A stretch of DNA of 64,000 nucleotides from Allium sativum (GCA_030737875.1 CM060918.1:885099903-885163902), one strand, 5' to 3'; positions 34,601 to 47,318 are shown, counted from the first letter of the stretch. Notes: generated from the letters alone by a model not told the origin. A program made the numbers and translations.

Positions 34601-37600
34601 ATTGAATTGAAAGCAAATTGAAATGAATTCAAATTGAATTGAAATTTGAATTGAATAGAAATGAATTTTAAAACGAATTTATAGAGAAGAATTCAATTTT
34701 GCTTTGAATTGAGATGGAAGTTGAAATAGATTTTGAAACGAATTTTAAAACTATTTATATAATTCGTTTTGAATAGAAAATCGACGAAGTATATATTATA
34801 TATTATATATATATAATATAGTGGCCTGAATAGAACACGCCGCGCCGCGGCAGTTCGTGAATTTCGACCATTTATTTCAAACGGACATTGCGGGAGATCC
34901 GACCGTCGGATTCTCCTAAAACCGGAACCGTTGGGTTCGTATCGAAGAGAGCTTTCTAACGAATGTGAGAAATTAGAAATCTAACGGTTGGATTTGGAAT
35001 TATGTCCAAATCAAATTTGAAAAAGGTCGCTGTAAGTGCAGTTCGATGGCCATTGATGGAAATCGACTATACGGGCCTTGATAAAATTATTAAAAATAGT
35101 AATAATTTGTGTAAAATCATAAGAAATGATTTGTGAAGATTTGGGATGAAAAACTTCATGTTTGAAAAGATAAAAATAGATTTTTATCGAAATGAACTAG
35201 TTTTGAACTAGAAATATAATTCTATTTATTTTTAAATAAATAAATTGAATTTGAAAGGGGTTTTAAAAATAACCAAAATTTCCAATGATTGCATTGGAGT
35301 GGATTTGAATCGAAATTGTCGTCGGAATATTTCGATGTTGGAATTCGTGATTATACAGATGTTGTTATGGAAATTTGAAAGATATATATTTATATCGTTA
35401 TTTCCAATACGACATTTGTTAGTCGTAGGATTTGATATTGAATATAAGCCGATATATTTTCTATTCAGAGCCTTGTATTGAATATCAAAGGTGATTTGGG
35501 TTTGTCGTGAATGGTGTCTTCACTAACACTGTTCTTGAACCCAGTTGAGAAAAGATTAAATCTTTTTAGTTAGATTTAATGAAGTGTACTAATTAAATGA
35601 TATTTAATTGGAATTGAATTGGTATTGATTTTTTGGGTTTATCGTGAACAGTGTTTTAAATAACACTCGTTCTTTAACCCGATAATTAATGGAAGGTGAT
35701 TTTGGGTTTATCGTGAACCGTGTTTTTGATGACACTGATTCTTTAACCCAGTTAAAGATTAAAACTAAGTGGAGTTTTAATGAATCTTTAAATAGATTGA
35801 AAAGATCGAGAATGGAGTATCACCAGTTTTACTCCAAGCGATAGTTAAATCTTTAATTAGATTTGAACGTGAAATGGTAATTGAGTTACCGATAACACTG
35901 TGGTGTTAGATATGAAGTACTACCAGTTTTACTTCATGGGATGAATAGGTTGGGATTGGGAAATAAAATAAATGATTACTTCGGTGTGGTTCGCTAATCC
36001 CGACTAGTTTGAATTGATATTCAAAGGTGATTAAAGAATAAATTTAAAGAATTTATCTTGAATAAAATTAATGGGAACTTTTCCCAAAGTATAGGAATAT
36101 TTGAATAAAAGAATATTCTGGATTGGAATGAGGCGTATGTTGTGTTTGTGTAACACTTTTATAATATATACGCGAGCTATTCAGAAAGACCGGGTTGATC
36201 CCATTCTGAATAACTGATTCGACGTGGTGTCGAAGATGAAGACGGTGGTCGAAGACCAGAAGTCTTCACGTCGTTTGGATAATTACTGATGATCTTGATT
36301 GGGCTGTACACCCAAGAAGATGGAAACAGTTGGTGATCGTCCAAACGTACTTGGAGATCGATGGATATGCGAGGTACTAGGTGCCTCCGGTTTCGTTCAC
36401 ACCAGAACGGACTTGTAAATGGACTGTGTGTCTGACATTGGATTTTAGTCTGTGTGATTGATTTCTATTAAATATATATCTGTTTGGCGGCGGAGAATTT
36501 ATTCTCTTGCTTAACGCCCTTCTCTGAGACGTACGAGCTCAGGGGTTATATATTGATGGATATCAAACGCATGGAGTGAATTGCCTGTGTGGCATGCCTA
36601 AGTGGCAATTGATCGAGGCTTCTGTTGAAAAGCAAAGTCTTGTGGTGATGATCAAAGCACAGCCTGTGTGGCACAGCTTTGTGTAACGTGAATTCGCGAG
36701 CCTCGCACCCCGGTTGTGAACCAAAAACGGGAGAGGACCTCAGGGAGGGCATGCGTTTCTTTCTAGCTAGGGTGGTGTCAGTGACCTACCAGCCCTGACA
36801 TTTATATACTTTTCACCTGTGTGGTTGTTGCTGTTGCGAGGCGCCTCGGTTTGATCGGACGATCCGGGTCCGATGGAGTCATTCGTTGGCTCGTTTACGC
36901 CCCAAAGGGCGGAGAAACGTATTGTTCAGGCACTATAATCCACATCGGTGGACCGGCCCTGACGATCTAAGGGGCATTTGCGGCTGTTCCGGAGACATGG
37001 GCTAGATTGTCTCGAATCGGTAGAGGACGATCCCTGGCCTCGGTTCATAGACGGAAATCCAATTTCCAAATACGTGACTTTGCGGTTTTATTTGTAAACC
37101 TATATATGGCGACATAGTGGCATGGGACGCTCATGTCGCCTATGATTGATACTTATGATTTGAAGTTGTTTTATACACTATGCACTTATAATAGTATCAA
37201 ACGATTTGTTTTAACCGTATCAAGCATTCCTTGGCTGTTATAAGGGAAAACCCTATCCTCGGCTGCGTTGCATTGTGTGATGGGACCTGGGTCTTATAAC
37301 AGCTTCATTTTTCTTTATTTAGCATTGCGCTGTTTGTTTTATGCACTGGTATTCTTGGGAGGAAACCCGTTCCGTGTTATACGGCGTGGTCCCTTGATTT
37401 ACCTAGCTTTAAAAATAAAGATTAACTGTTTTAGTTCTCACACCAGTCACATGACTGACCTGGAGTTTATTGTTTTAACCTAAACTCTGGGTGCCCTTAT
37501 TTTGACACGGGCAGCTAGTAGTTTTGGTTTTGCAGATTTATATTCACAGGATCCTGATTTACAGCTGGAACGATATCCGGAAAGCTTTGTATCCGTATAT

Positions 37601-40283
37601 CTACTTCTAGTTGTGTATTGTATTATTTTCCGCTGCGATGTATTTAAATGTAATTTAAATCTCTGATATTTCTGTGTAATATTCATTTATACTCTGTATA
37701 TTCTTGTAATCTGATGCATTGTTGTAATATACAATGAAATGTTCTTCTATATGCGTTCTGTTGTGGCTTGTTCTCGAACTATCCGACGCTTTCCTTTACG
37801 GGGAAGTTGCGGGTCGTTACAGGCACCCAAGAGTTTAGGGAAAACACAAATAAAATAAACTCTGGGTCAGTCATGGGACTGGTGTGAGTAAACTCCTACC
37901 ATATATTTTAACTTTGAAAATCCTTTTGAAAACAAAAGGATTATAGTAAGACTAGCTTACACATAAACATGGATGGTTTTTACCTTACTATAACCCAAGA
38001 CACGTTGATATCAAAATCCAGTGATATTATGATAATGTATAAATAAGTAAATATCCAAGTACCAGAACGCTTGCATCTCACGCTCTACATATATAATATA
38101 AAATCTAAAGCCACAGAGCGCTCATTGGAGATTTGATTCCAACAGACAAGGTATGGGAGCACCTGCCGATCAGTGTACTCTAGAGGGTATACACTGGGGT
38201 TCGACAAGAACGTCTTGCAACCCGGCCACACATGACCGACCACTCATTTAGCTTGAGTGTATCGAATATATTGCCACCCACGGTTTTTGGCCATGCAACC
38301 GTAATCCGAAGATACAGAATCGAAAAAGAAGAATAAATATGAATTTTCTCTAGATCGGTGACAATACACCCTGCTTGGGGATGACCCAACTAGCCATGAT
38401 GCCTAACCCAACTTTTGTTACTTCCTGGTTGTGAGGCTAGAGGTTACGTCTATCTTCAGAACATCTGATCACCATTCACTTTAAATGCCACATCGTCAAA
38501 TTCGTAATCACATATTGATTACACAAATGCACACTGGGTGTAGAATAAAGAGAAGTTACCTTCTCCCCACCAACTTGGTATATTCATAAAAATCAACGGC
38601 GTGACCGTTGGAAATACTCTTTCAAACACTCATCCATACAAGTTGTCCTAGGACTGGACAAACAGAAAGCACCATTCTGGAACTGGACGACCCTTGCATT
38701 TCACTCCGTCTTCAATTGTCTTCAGCATAATATAATTCGCAACGCTTATGCCTATAAAGAGTGGTTTCCGGATAATATATCCAACCAGTCTCTTTGTATT
38801 GACAACGATGGTCAAAACACTCCGATAGTCGGTTATTTAACCATCGAAGTAAAAACAACATTCATTCAAATGTATAACTAGACATCACACAAACACGGGT
38901 ACTTTTTATTTAACATTCATTTTTATTATTCGAATTCCCATATTTTACCAGATATTTCTCAAATCCTGTTTTAGCCTTTTTACACTTCTTGGAAAACATT
39001 TCCAGTTATTATAAACTCTTGTTCTTTCATGATCTAGAAAACATACGTTATTAACGCTCGAAACATTTCCATTCTTTTCACGTTCTTTATTTTCTACACT
39101 TGGATAATATACCCTAACTATATTGGAAAAATATTTCCAATTTCATTATTAACATTTAATCTGTCAAATGTTTACTTTTAAACATTTTTCACTTTAAAAG
39201 GTGAATATCATTCCTATTATAGAAATCTGAACACCTTTATCAAATAACTCTTTATTCAAGTAATAAATACCCTTATCTCGTTTACCGAAATCTTTTCATA
39301 ATTTGTATTCCCATTCCACTTTATCAACTTGGTTTCTAAGTCAACTTCTTGTTAAATCAATATCAAGTTTATAACTAATATTGATTTCATATCCTTCTAT
39401 AATTTATTGGTTTAGACCTAAATATTAACTATCCTATCAGATTATAATTCCTAAAAATAATTTACTTTTAATACATTCGACATCGTCGAATTCTAGTCCC
39501 AAATCCTAATGGTTTAATTTTAATCACATTTCGAACATCGAAATGTTGTCATCGTTTTCTAACACGATTCTCCACTTTCTCTTTCTAAACTTATTCTTAT
39601 ATTTTCTTTGGACAAACATCATCATTTATTACTTCCGAATAAGTGGATTTCAAACCAAACTGTTTACATTCCCTGAAGAGTAGTGCTATATAAAAAAAAT
39701 CATGCTTAAGTTTGGTCAACAGCGCTAATTTATCGTTATAGTTCAAAAACTTGTCATAAGCTGTAATGTTCCCCTTTATAACTAATCTCGACATAATAGT
39801 CACACTTAAGCCTAGTCAACAGCGTTATTTTATCACTATAGTTCCAAGACTTCCAATACGCTGCCATATTTCCTTTATACTAATCTTGACATCTCTTTCC
39901 ATTACAAACTGATATCGTTCCTCGATAATAGTGAAGCCGTTTAAGTTGGGGTATTTTATTTACCTCTCAAACCTTGATCGACAACGTTCTTACCTAAGAA
40001 CAGATATAAGTATGTACTCTAATCCCTTATTACTTATAATATCTATCAGACTTTTCTTGTTTAATTTGGACTATGGTTTTATAATACCATATCCTTACTT
40101 TGAAACTCAGATGTTTATGACTATTGATATTAAACATTAACTCTTCACTTTAACTTCATTTCACAGTTCTATTTATTACTTCTTTACCAAGACCTATTGA
40201 CGTTCTTTGTCTTCTGACGGTTTACTTTTATTTTAAACATTACATTTTATTCAAGTAACATCTTATTTTAAATTCAATATCCT

Positions 40284-40697
40284 CTTAAATGGAATCCATT
40301 TAAGAACAATTATTTAATTAAATAATATTTACTTTATCATTGCTGAAGTAAACCGTTTACTTCATCATTAATCTAAATAGATTAGTTGCTCACTTTATAC
40401 TAATTATATTAGTTCAATCATCATTTAATCTCCATTAATTAAAAAGGTAATTAATGAGAAATCTTATAAATGTTAAACAATTGATTGTCAAGTTATTATC
40501 ATTAGATTAATTGAAGACCCATTCAATCAAATAATCATTTTTCAATTAAATAGTTGATTTAAATCAACTTCATTCCATCAGTAAATTCATTAACTGATTT
40601 AATTACTTCTTACCATTAGATTAATATATTTAATCTAACAATATTTCTAAATTGTTTGTCTTAAATAATTATCCAAATATTTAATCATAGGATAATT
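40284..40697 (-). other. Hairpin field of the F2 LTR: 10 palindromes in 0.41 kb
   Basis: Perfect arms: CTTAAATGGA-a-TCCATTTAAG (40284-40304); ATTATTTAA|TTAAATAAT (40309-40326); TGAAGTAAAC-c-GTTTACTTCA (40344-40364); TAATCT/AGATTA (40369-40384); ACTAAT/ATTAGT (40399-40413); CATTAATTA/TAATTAATG (40433-40456); ATTGAA/TTCAAT (40510-40527); AGTTGATTT|AAATCAACT (40552-40569); ATCAGT/ACTGAT (40577-40598); TTAGATTAA/TTAATCTAA (40616-40638); then a long-loop AATTATCC/GGATAATT (40667-40697). Counterpart of the F1 field at 16452-17014, with different primary sequence. Confidence 0.7.
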
Positions 40698-41243
40698 TCT
40701 GCTTTATAAACTTATTTAAATGTCAACAATTGTTTTTATTTACTTTATAAAAATGAACTCTAAAAAACTGGTTTATAATAGAACTTCTATCCTAATTTAA
40801 AACTTCTCTTTAATTATAAAAAGATAAATTTTTTTATTATCTTCAATGACTTGCCTGACGGCCAATCGACTCCTTAACAAAACGATGGGTTTTATGGTCG
40901 ACTATTGTTATTCTCTTAATTGTATCGTCTATTTATTAAATCAACATAACGTTGATTTTCCATTCAATATGGTTCAAATAGTACATATATAAAACAAATA
41001 ATACATATAAATATTTAGGAATCTGGTTGGATCCCTCCAACCGATTTCCGCATCCATAGATATTAGTCAAACAATTAACACTGTTTCCCTACTAAGGAAT
41101 CTTATAATCAATATTCAACCAATAATATGTATATATGCAATGATATATATGATTCAACCAATTTAATTGTAATCTACCTAAGCGACCATCACACAGCATT
41201 CAATCAATATTATAATAATTTAAATAGATCAGAGTCAGTTAAT

Positions 41244-41254
41244 TTTCTCACCTT
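41244..41254 (-). promoter_or_regulatory. Candidate 5' splice site in F2 LTR
   Basis: The minus strand reads AAAG|GTGAGAAAA, a strong plant donor match, at the end of the GC-richer stretch that begins after the TATA-like site at 52310. Once the F3 insertion is removed the leader is about 1.2 kb. Confidence 0.4.
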
Positions 41255-41691
41255 TGCGCGTTAATCGTTAAATAATGATTTGCATTAGTTGATTATACCG
41301 AGCGCTTTAATTTCGTCTAAAATTGTACTGTACTCCACATCACTCCCCATTGGTTCCATCCTCTGTCACTGCTTTCTCCGATCCGTAGCATCACACCAGC
41401 AACCAATGGACAGAACTGACACTGCATCTTCTCATGTCGGCACCGCCACCATAGTTGATTGGCTTAGCTATACTCCATCCCATTTGCGGTGCCAATTCCC
41501 CTTTCTTTATATATTTTTCTCTTTTAGTTTGGGCCTCTAGTCAGCCTAACTTTCCCCTTACGCCCTTTTGATACACTTGGTGCTACCGTGTATATTGCCG
41601 TTGGCAAAACTTCAACTCCCGTATTCATATAGTAATAACTTAAACCCTCATTTTTCATTAAACCACGTTCTGACACCACGTCCCCTTCCTC

Positions 41692-41696
41692 ATTTT
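41692..41696. other. Target-site duplication ATTTT (right copy 51473-51477)
   Basis: ATTTT abuts both LTR termini of the F3 element. Confidence 0.92.
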
Positions 41697-42143
41697 TGTG
41701 ACGGCCCGCCCCGCACCAGCTGGCATTTCCTCCGAAAGTGCGCGGTACACATGCCTGAATAGCACGGAACGGTCGCCAAAGAAAGGAAAGAAGAGGATGA
41801 ACTAATCAAGAACCTGTAGAATGTCTCACTGCGCATGGAACAAAATATAATAATAATATACTTGACATAAAATAGGTGAGACAGTGCATAAGCTGATAAC
41901 TAAAACCAATATCAACATCATCATCAGAGCAGCGGAAATACAAATACAGCTTATTCGAAGTTCCCAAATTACTCTCTAGAACAAAAGAAGGTAAAAGTAG
42001 AAGATACACTACTAATGCCGAAACAGTGACCTTCAACAACACAGGGAGAATATCTATATATCATACGTGGGAGCCTCCTACTCGTCTCCGGATCAGCTAC
42101 TCGTGCATACCAGCTAACCCGTCTCTAGTCTGCTCGTGAGAGC

Positions 42144-42194
42144 ACCCAGAGTAATAAGAAGAGACATAAAACTCTGGGTCAGACAAAAAGTCTG
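42144..42194 (-). promoter_or_regulatory. LTR 3' double-hairpin module H1/H2 (F3)
   Basis: H1 in element sense CAGAC-ttttt-GTCTG (42180-42194); H2 ACCCAGAGT...ACTCTGGGT, nine perfect pairs (42144-42179). Compared with F1/F2 the fourth H1 pair is A-U instead of U-A. The 5' LTR copy near 49314-49365 has one mismatch in H2. Confidence 0.7.
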
Positions 42195-42949
42195 GTATGA
42201 GCAATAAGCAGCTAAACAGAATAATAACAGGTATACTAAACCATACCTGAACCTGGACCTGCAACCAAAGAGTTAGCACTACATACCGTACAATACTCTA
42301 AGGTGCCATAACAAATAGTGTAAAGAATACAGGGGTGGGGTGTGCATGTCATAATGATGGCAAACAAATCAAGCATAGAAACCATCCTCACATCTCTCAC
42401 TCAGTGCGTAAAGCATAAGATGTCCACCACTGTCAATCACTAGACCCATCGAAGTAGTGACGGAGTTCGACTTGTACAACTACTGCTACTACCAAGCTCA
42501 CCTCATGGAGTCATGACCAAATCTTTACAAATGACCCCACTTCATTGGTCTATAGCCCTTTAGTCGTACCTAGGCCACTGTGGCCCTGAATACGTCCATG
42601 TACCTCCCATACATAGTGATCCAAAGTCATAGACATCGACAGCCCCTTAGCACACGTCCCGCAACAAAGCCCAACTCATGAATTCGACTCGTAGGTTCCC
42701 AACTGGATCCTGAGTTCTACTTCCTATTTGGATTTCCTATGCATCTTGGGTTTTGGTCGAATTGGAGTTGGTCTTCAAAAGAGTTGTCACGACGAGGTAA
42801 AAGTATATGTCTGGTTCAGTTCAGTGTTCCCGATCCGGTTCGGTTCGATGGTTCTGTCTCATGCCTTGATCCATCTCGGTTCGGTCGTCCAGCCTTGGTT
42901 CAGTTCGGATGCCCTATGCCTGGTTCGGTGGTTGCTCCCTCCTAGATGT

Positions 42950-43100
42950 CCCGATCCGATCTGGTGCTTCACTCCAATTCCAGCTCCAAGCTTGGTTCTC
43001 CGATCCGATCCGTCCCCCTAGCTCTAGTCCGATCTGATCTGGTGCTTCGCTCCAACTCCGGCTCCAAGCTTAGTCCTCCGCTCCGATCCCTATTCCCTTA
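42950..43100 (-). repeat. Tandem duplication of a ~75-bp CpG-rich unit in F3 LTR
   Basis: CCGATC-GATCTGGTGCTTC, a CTCCAA-TCC-GCTCCAAGCTT stretch and a CCGATCC end occur twice in a row. The same pair is in the 5' LTR at about 50123-50275. It accounts for the serine/proline-rich spurious frames here. Confidence 0.75.
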
Positions 43101-44300
43101 CTTTCGATCCGATCCCCTCGTCTTCGTTCCTGGTCCAAACCCAACTCCAACTCCATGCGAATGGCCTTCCTTCTTACCAAGCTTCCTTTATGCCAGATTT
43201 CAGTCTGGTTCAGATTTCCTTGTCCAGCTCTCCTATCCGATCCGAGCACCTAATCCGATCCGATCCGAAACCCTGCACAATTTTCCAGCAACTTTTCCAA
43301 TAAGGTATTTACGCCATTCGACGGTGTTTTCGACCAATCTAACACTTCTAGGCAATCACAAAACATACCATACAGTCATAGCAAGATGTACAATCAATCA
43401 TAAACACCAAAACAATAACTATAACATGTGAAATGGATCAAACGTACCCAAAATCCCATATTTTCCCTTAAGCATGTTTAAGCAAAACTAATGATATGAT
43501 TAACAAAACTTAACCAAATCAAACCAAATTTCTAACAGAGGTCTAAAACATTATTTAAGAATTTATAAATATTTTTCCAGAATTTATTAGTGTATGAATT
43601 CGCTAATCTTCACTAATTACCTTTAATTAACCGTAATTAGTGCAAAACTATGCAAATCACTCACCTTAGCCACAAATAAAACCCCAAAACTGAAATGATT
43701 CTCTGTTTGGCGCTGTTCCCAATGCAACCCAGCAGCTCTAACCTTGCTTTGGTGCTTTCTCCCCTTAATTTGATGTAGTTTAAGCCAAAACTTGATTAAG
43801 AAGTGATTAGGGGTGTTTTTAGATGTTGGAGGCCATTGTTAGGTTGAAGAGAGAGTTTGTGGCGGCTGGAAAATGAGTGAAAAACTGAAATTCTAACCCT
43901 AGCAGCCCTCAAATACCTCTAATCCTGAAATCCCCCATTGGGCCTAGTTGTTAATCACCCGGTTAAGCCCAATTAAGCTGTTTTTCACTATCTGAAACTT
44001 GTTTCATCCATATCTCCCAAACAGTGAGTCCGTTTGGCTAATGTGACCACTCTACGGAATTGTAAACCATCAAACGAATCTAATGGAAGTGCTTTCAGGT
44101 CAAAATTCCTTTCCAGTCAAAAGTTATGGCCAAAACAGTATCAGCTAGGGGCAAAACGGTCATTTAAAAATCGATAAAAATCATGAACATGGGAAATGAT
44201 CCCAATAGTCGTCTCCCGAAGTTACATGACCATACGACTTCGTATGTGAAATAAATAAATATTCTATGATCCTTCGATGCGTAGAATGTGGGTCGTTACA

Positions 44301-44315
44301 CTCTCCCCCCTTAAG
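44301..44315 (-). other. F3 polypurine tract
   Basis: Minus strand AAGGGGGGAGAG directly before the LTR start TGTAACGACCC, preceded by CGGGGACGAAATTTCTT: the extended block also seen in F1, F2 and F4. Confidence 0.92.
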
Positions 44316-44436
44316 AAATTTCGTCCCCGAAATTCCTTAACCCAAAACATACAAAGGATCTCGCATGCCTACCAGCCACAAACAACAATCAACCATGCAA
44401 ACAAACAAAGCAAACCTATCCTAGCATGCGGAAAGA

Positions 44437-45399
44437 CTAAATCGAAATTGAAATCTTACCAGCGAAGAGTTCTGGGTACGTCTTCCTAATACTCTCCTCT
44501 GTCTCCCAAGTACAGTCATTTTCATTCTCGTCCCACTGAACTTTGAATAATTTCACCGCCTTCCTTCGAAGCTGCTTCGTATCGTTCCCAACAATACGCA
44601 TAGGTCTGCGGTTCCCAACCGCCTCGGGTTCAACTTCGACAGCATCCAACTGATCAGGTGAAATAGTCACATCTAGGTCGTTTATGAACTTCCTTAACTG
44701 GGATACATGAAATACGTTGTGAACTCCTGCCATCTTCTCTGGTAATTCAACTTTATATGCCAAATTCCTAATTTGCTCTAGAACTGGGAATGGACCAACA
44801 AATCTTGGTGCTAACTTGCCTCTCCTACCAAATCGTATCACACTCTTCAATGGAGAAATCTTGACAAATACCAAGTCGCCAATGGAGAACTTTAAATCTC
44901 TTCTCCTTTTATCAGCATAACTTTTCTGCCTATCTTGTGCAGCCTTCATTCGTTGTTGGATAACTTTAATCTTAGCTGAAGTTTCTCTTATCACATCTGG
45001 TCCAAGCACAAACTTCTCACCAGTTTCTAACCAACTAGACGGTGAGTTGCACGGTCTTCCGTACAAAGCTTCAAATGGAGCCATACCAATACAGGATTGA
45101 TAACTATTATTATATGCAAACTCTACTAGATGCAAATGGTCATCCCATGATCCACCAAATTCCAGTACACAAGCTCTTAAGAGATCTTCTAATACACGAT
45201 TCACCCTCTCTGTCTGACCGTCGGTTTGAGGATGATACGCAGTACTGAGATGTAATTCTGATCCTAACGCCTCTTGTAAGCTCTCCCAAAATCCACTAGT
45301 GAACAACGGATCTCGGTCACTCACAATGCTTTTGGGTATTCCTTGAAATCTCGTTACCCACTTCACATATAGCTCAGCTAACTTAGCTGACGTTCTATT
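44437..45399 (-). pseudogene. F3 pol: integrase core (second D, E), C-terminal domain and chromodomain
   Basis: Continues the integrase frame after the stop at 45400-45402; the open stretch from 45366 is 309 codons. Near its start SDRDPLFTS gives the second catalytic Asp and TDGQTERVNRVLED the Glu of the DDE triad. AYNNSYQ and GMAPFEALYGRPC follow (the core end typical of Ty3/gypsy), then the GPF-like C-terminal region with LAPRFVGPFPVLE and VFHVSQLRK. The last ~60 residues hold a chromodomain (KVQWDENENDCTWETEE), which in chromoviruses guides integration to marked chromatin. No nonsense codon lies in this stretch, the best preserved of the element. Confidence 0.9.
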
Positions 45400-46032
45400 C
45401 TACTTGACGGGTATAAATCTTACACTCTTAGTCAATCGGTCCACAATCACCCAAATGCTATTGTGTCCCGATCTAGTCCTTGGTAACCCATCAATGAAAT
45501 CCATTGACACTTGTTCCCATTTCCATTCTGGAATTTCTAATGGTTGTAGCAAACCACTAGGCTTCTTTTGCTCAGCTTTAACTAGTTGGCAATTCATACA
45601 TTTGGATATAAATTTCCTGTCTCTTTTCATCCCTTCCCAGTAGTAGGTCTGCTTCATGTCTCGGTACATCTTGTTACCACCGGGGTGTATAGTCAGTTTT
45701 GAGTGATGACATTCTCTAAGCACTTCATCTCCCAATCCCTTGACATTTGGTACAACTAGTCTTCCATTCGTTCTAAGCCATCCCTCTCGATCAAGCCCAT
45801 ACTTGTTCATCTCCTCGTCGATACGCATCTCTAACTTTGAGATGATTTCCAATAGGTTAGGATCGTCCCTCTGACTAGAGCCGATCCGCTCAATCAAAGT
45901 GGGTCTGATTGTCAAACTTGCTAACATTTCTGGATCCAATTCGCAATTTGGTCTGAAATCATACCCCACGATGTACTCCAGTTGCTTCCATTCAAGAAAC
46001 ATAGCCCCTAAACTGGCATGTCTTCTACTCAA
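45400..46032 (-). pseudogene. F3 pol: RNase H end and integrase N-terminal half
   Basis: Open for 210 codons on the same frame as 44437-45399. It begins at the end of RNase H (ALSRRHAS). The HHCC zinc-binding domain reads HHSKLTIHPGG with two His and CMNCQ with two Cys. The first catalytic Asp lies in SMDFIDGLP. Ends at TAG (45400-45402) just after VDRLTKSVRFIPVK, inside the catalytic core, which separates the first D from the second D and the E. Confidence 0.9.
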
Positions 46033-46676
46033 TGCATCAGCTACCGCATTGCCCTTTCCTGGTGTATATGCGATGTCGAAATCATAGGAAGCTAAAAATT
46101 CTAACCATCTTTGTTGTCGGAGATTTAGAACCTTCTAGGAGAAGAGATACTTTAATGATTTATGATCGGTAAACAACTCGAATCTTTCTCCCAAGAGATA
46201 ATGTCTCCACATCTTCAATGCGAACACGATCGCTGCCAATTCCAAACCATGGGTAGGGTATCTTTTCTCGTGCGGTTTCAGTTACCGACTTGCATAAGCT
46301 ACAACCCTACCTCCTTGCATCAATACATCACCTAGTCATGTGCCACATGCATCCGTATATACCGTCATCTCTTCATTCCCCTTAGGAATGACTAACACTG
46401 GTGCACATGTCAACTTGTCCTTTAGATTCTGGAATTCATTCTCGCACTTTTCATCCCAGACGAAAGCTTGATTCTTCTTAGTCAACTGAGTCAATGGTGC
46501 TCCTATCTTGGAGAAACCTTGGATAAACTTACGATAATATCCAGCTAATCCCAAGAAACTTCTTATGTCATTGCATTCCTGGGCATAGACCAATCTTGTA
46601 CCGTAGCCACCTTCGCAGGGTCCACGGCAATACCATTCTCTGAAACAACATGACCCAAGAATCTCACTTCCCTCCT
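46033..46676 (-). pseudogene. F3 pol: RT thumb/connection and RNase H, broken
   Basis: Two frames must be followed. After the RT stop, [12 protein letters not shown] and VDPAKV are in the RT frame. A frameshift near 46575 moves the reading to [15 protein letters not shown] and on to VYTDACGT. Stops then follow at 46336-46338 (TGA), 46282-46284 (TAA after YASR) and 46135-46137 (TAG after KYLFS). RNase H landmarks TDHKSLKY and RWLEFLASYDF are present. The TAA and TAG fall where the Ty3/gypsy family has glutamine. Confidence 0.85.
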
Positions 46677-47318
46677 CTAAAAGTGACACTTAGAAAACTT
46701 TGCCTCCAATTGGTGTTTTCTCAACACCTCCATCACTATTCTTAAATGTTCCTTGTGATCTTCCTCTGTCCTCGAGAAGACCAAAATATCATCCACGAAC
46801 ACAAGGACAAACTTATTCAACTGATCTCTGAATACCCTATTCATAAGATCCACAAAATATGCTGGGGCATTGGTCAGCCCGAATGGCATGACCAACCATT
46901 CATAAAATCCAGACGGCATCCGAAATGCCGTTTTAGCTATACTCTCAGCTTCCACTCTAAGCTGATGAAAACCTGTCGCGAGATCCAACTGAGAAAATAC
47001 TCTCGCGCCACTCAACTGGTCAAACAAATCATCTATCCGCGGTAGAGGATACTTATTCTTCCTCATCACTTTATTCAATCCGGGGTAGTCTACACGCAAA
47101 CGAATGGAACCATCCGCCTTGGTAGCAAACACAACTGGTGCCCCCCATTCAGAAACACTCCTTTTGATAAATCCCTTCTTCAAAAGATCGCTGACTTGCA
47201 CCCCGATCTCTCGCTGCTCCCTTGACGCCATATGACGAAGTGGCATCACTATAGTTCTGGCATCTTTCACCAAGTCAATACGGAACTCAATCTCTCGATG
47301 TGGTGGAAGCTCGGTCAC
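46677..47318 (-). pseudogene. F3 pol: reverse transcriptase
   Basis: 213-codon open stretch. RT motifs in order: [39 protein letters not shown] (first catalytic Asp), [10 protein letters not shown], and FVDDILVFS (the x-DD catalytic pair, F-V-D-D). It is one base out of register with the protease frame: a single-base loss at about 47318, just after YPDVFEK. It ends at TAG (46677-46679) after KFSKCHF, where the family usually has Trp. Confidence 0.92.

Larger units (their letters stand above)
31367..37821 (+). mobile_element. F1 solo LTR (6455 bp)
   Basis: Starts TGTAACAACCCG and ends GGGTCGTTACA with a perfect 5-bp target duplication and no PBS or internal region after it: the product of LTR-LTR recombination. 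GC-rich leader 32281-32709 ends CTG|GTGAGTT. It differs from the inner LTRs in its last ~60 bp, in its minisatellite (54-bp dimer units), and in a segment at 36430-36550 (GGCGGCGGAG... to ...GAGCTCAGGGG) shared only with the inverted copy. It keeps S1, H1 and H2 (37225-37500). Confidence 0.93.
37827..41696 (-). mobile_element. F2 LTR piece 2
   Basis: The first kilobase (to about 38825) matches 55484-56480 in the other F2 LTR, including H1/H2 (37825-37881) and the stem near 37950-38000. The rest has no second copy in the window; I assign it to F2 because it runs on without a joint, through the F3 target site, to the F2 LTR start at 53693. It is AT-rich with no convincing coding frame. The section 38880-40280 shows nothing I can name. 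Confidence 0.75.
41697..44300 (-). mobile_element. F3 3' LTR (2604 bp)
   Basis: In element sense it starts TGTAACGACCC after the PPT and ends GGCCGTCACA. It includes a GATCCG/GGTTCGG-rich CpG segment, a TAAG|GTGAGTG donor-like site near 43655-43667, a CAGGTAT/ATACCTG hairpin near 42230-42251, and the double hairpin at 42144-42194. Open frames of 60-160 codons here are translations of the CpG-rich repeats. Confidence 0.92.

Noticed and set aside
42728..43431. Overlapping frames in the F3 LTR (also 49900-50193)
   Set aside because: They translate the GATCCG/GGTTCGG repeats in two registers on the strand opposite to the element; no domain.
46746..47045. Plus-strand frames across 44.2-48.2 kb and 60.4-64.0 kb
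   Set aside because: They are antisense shadows of the pol and gag reading frames on the minus strand.
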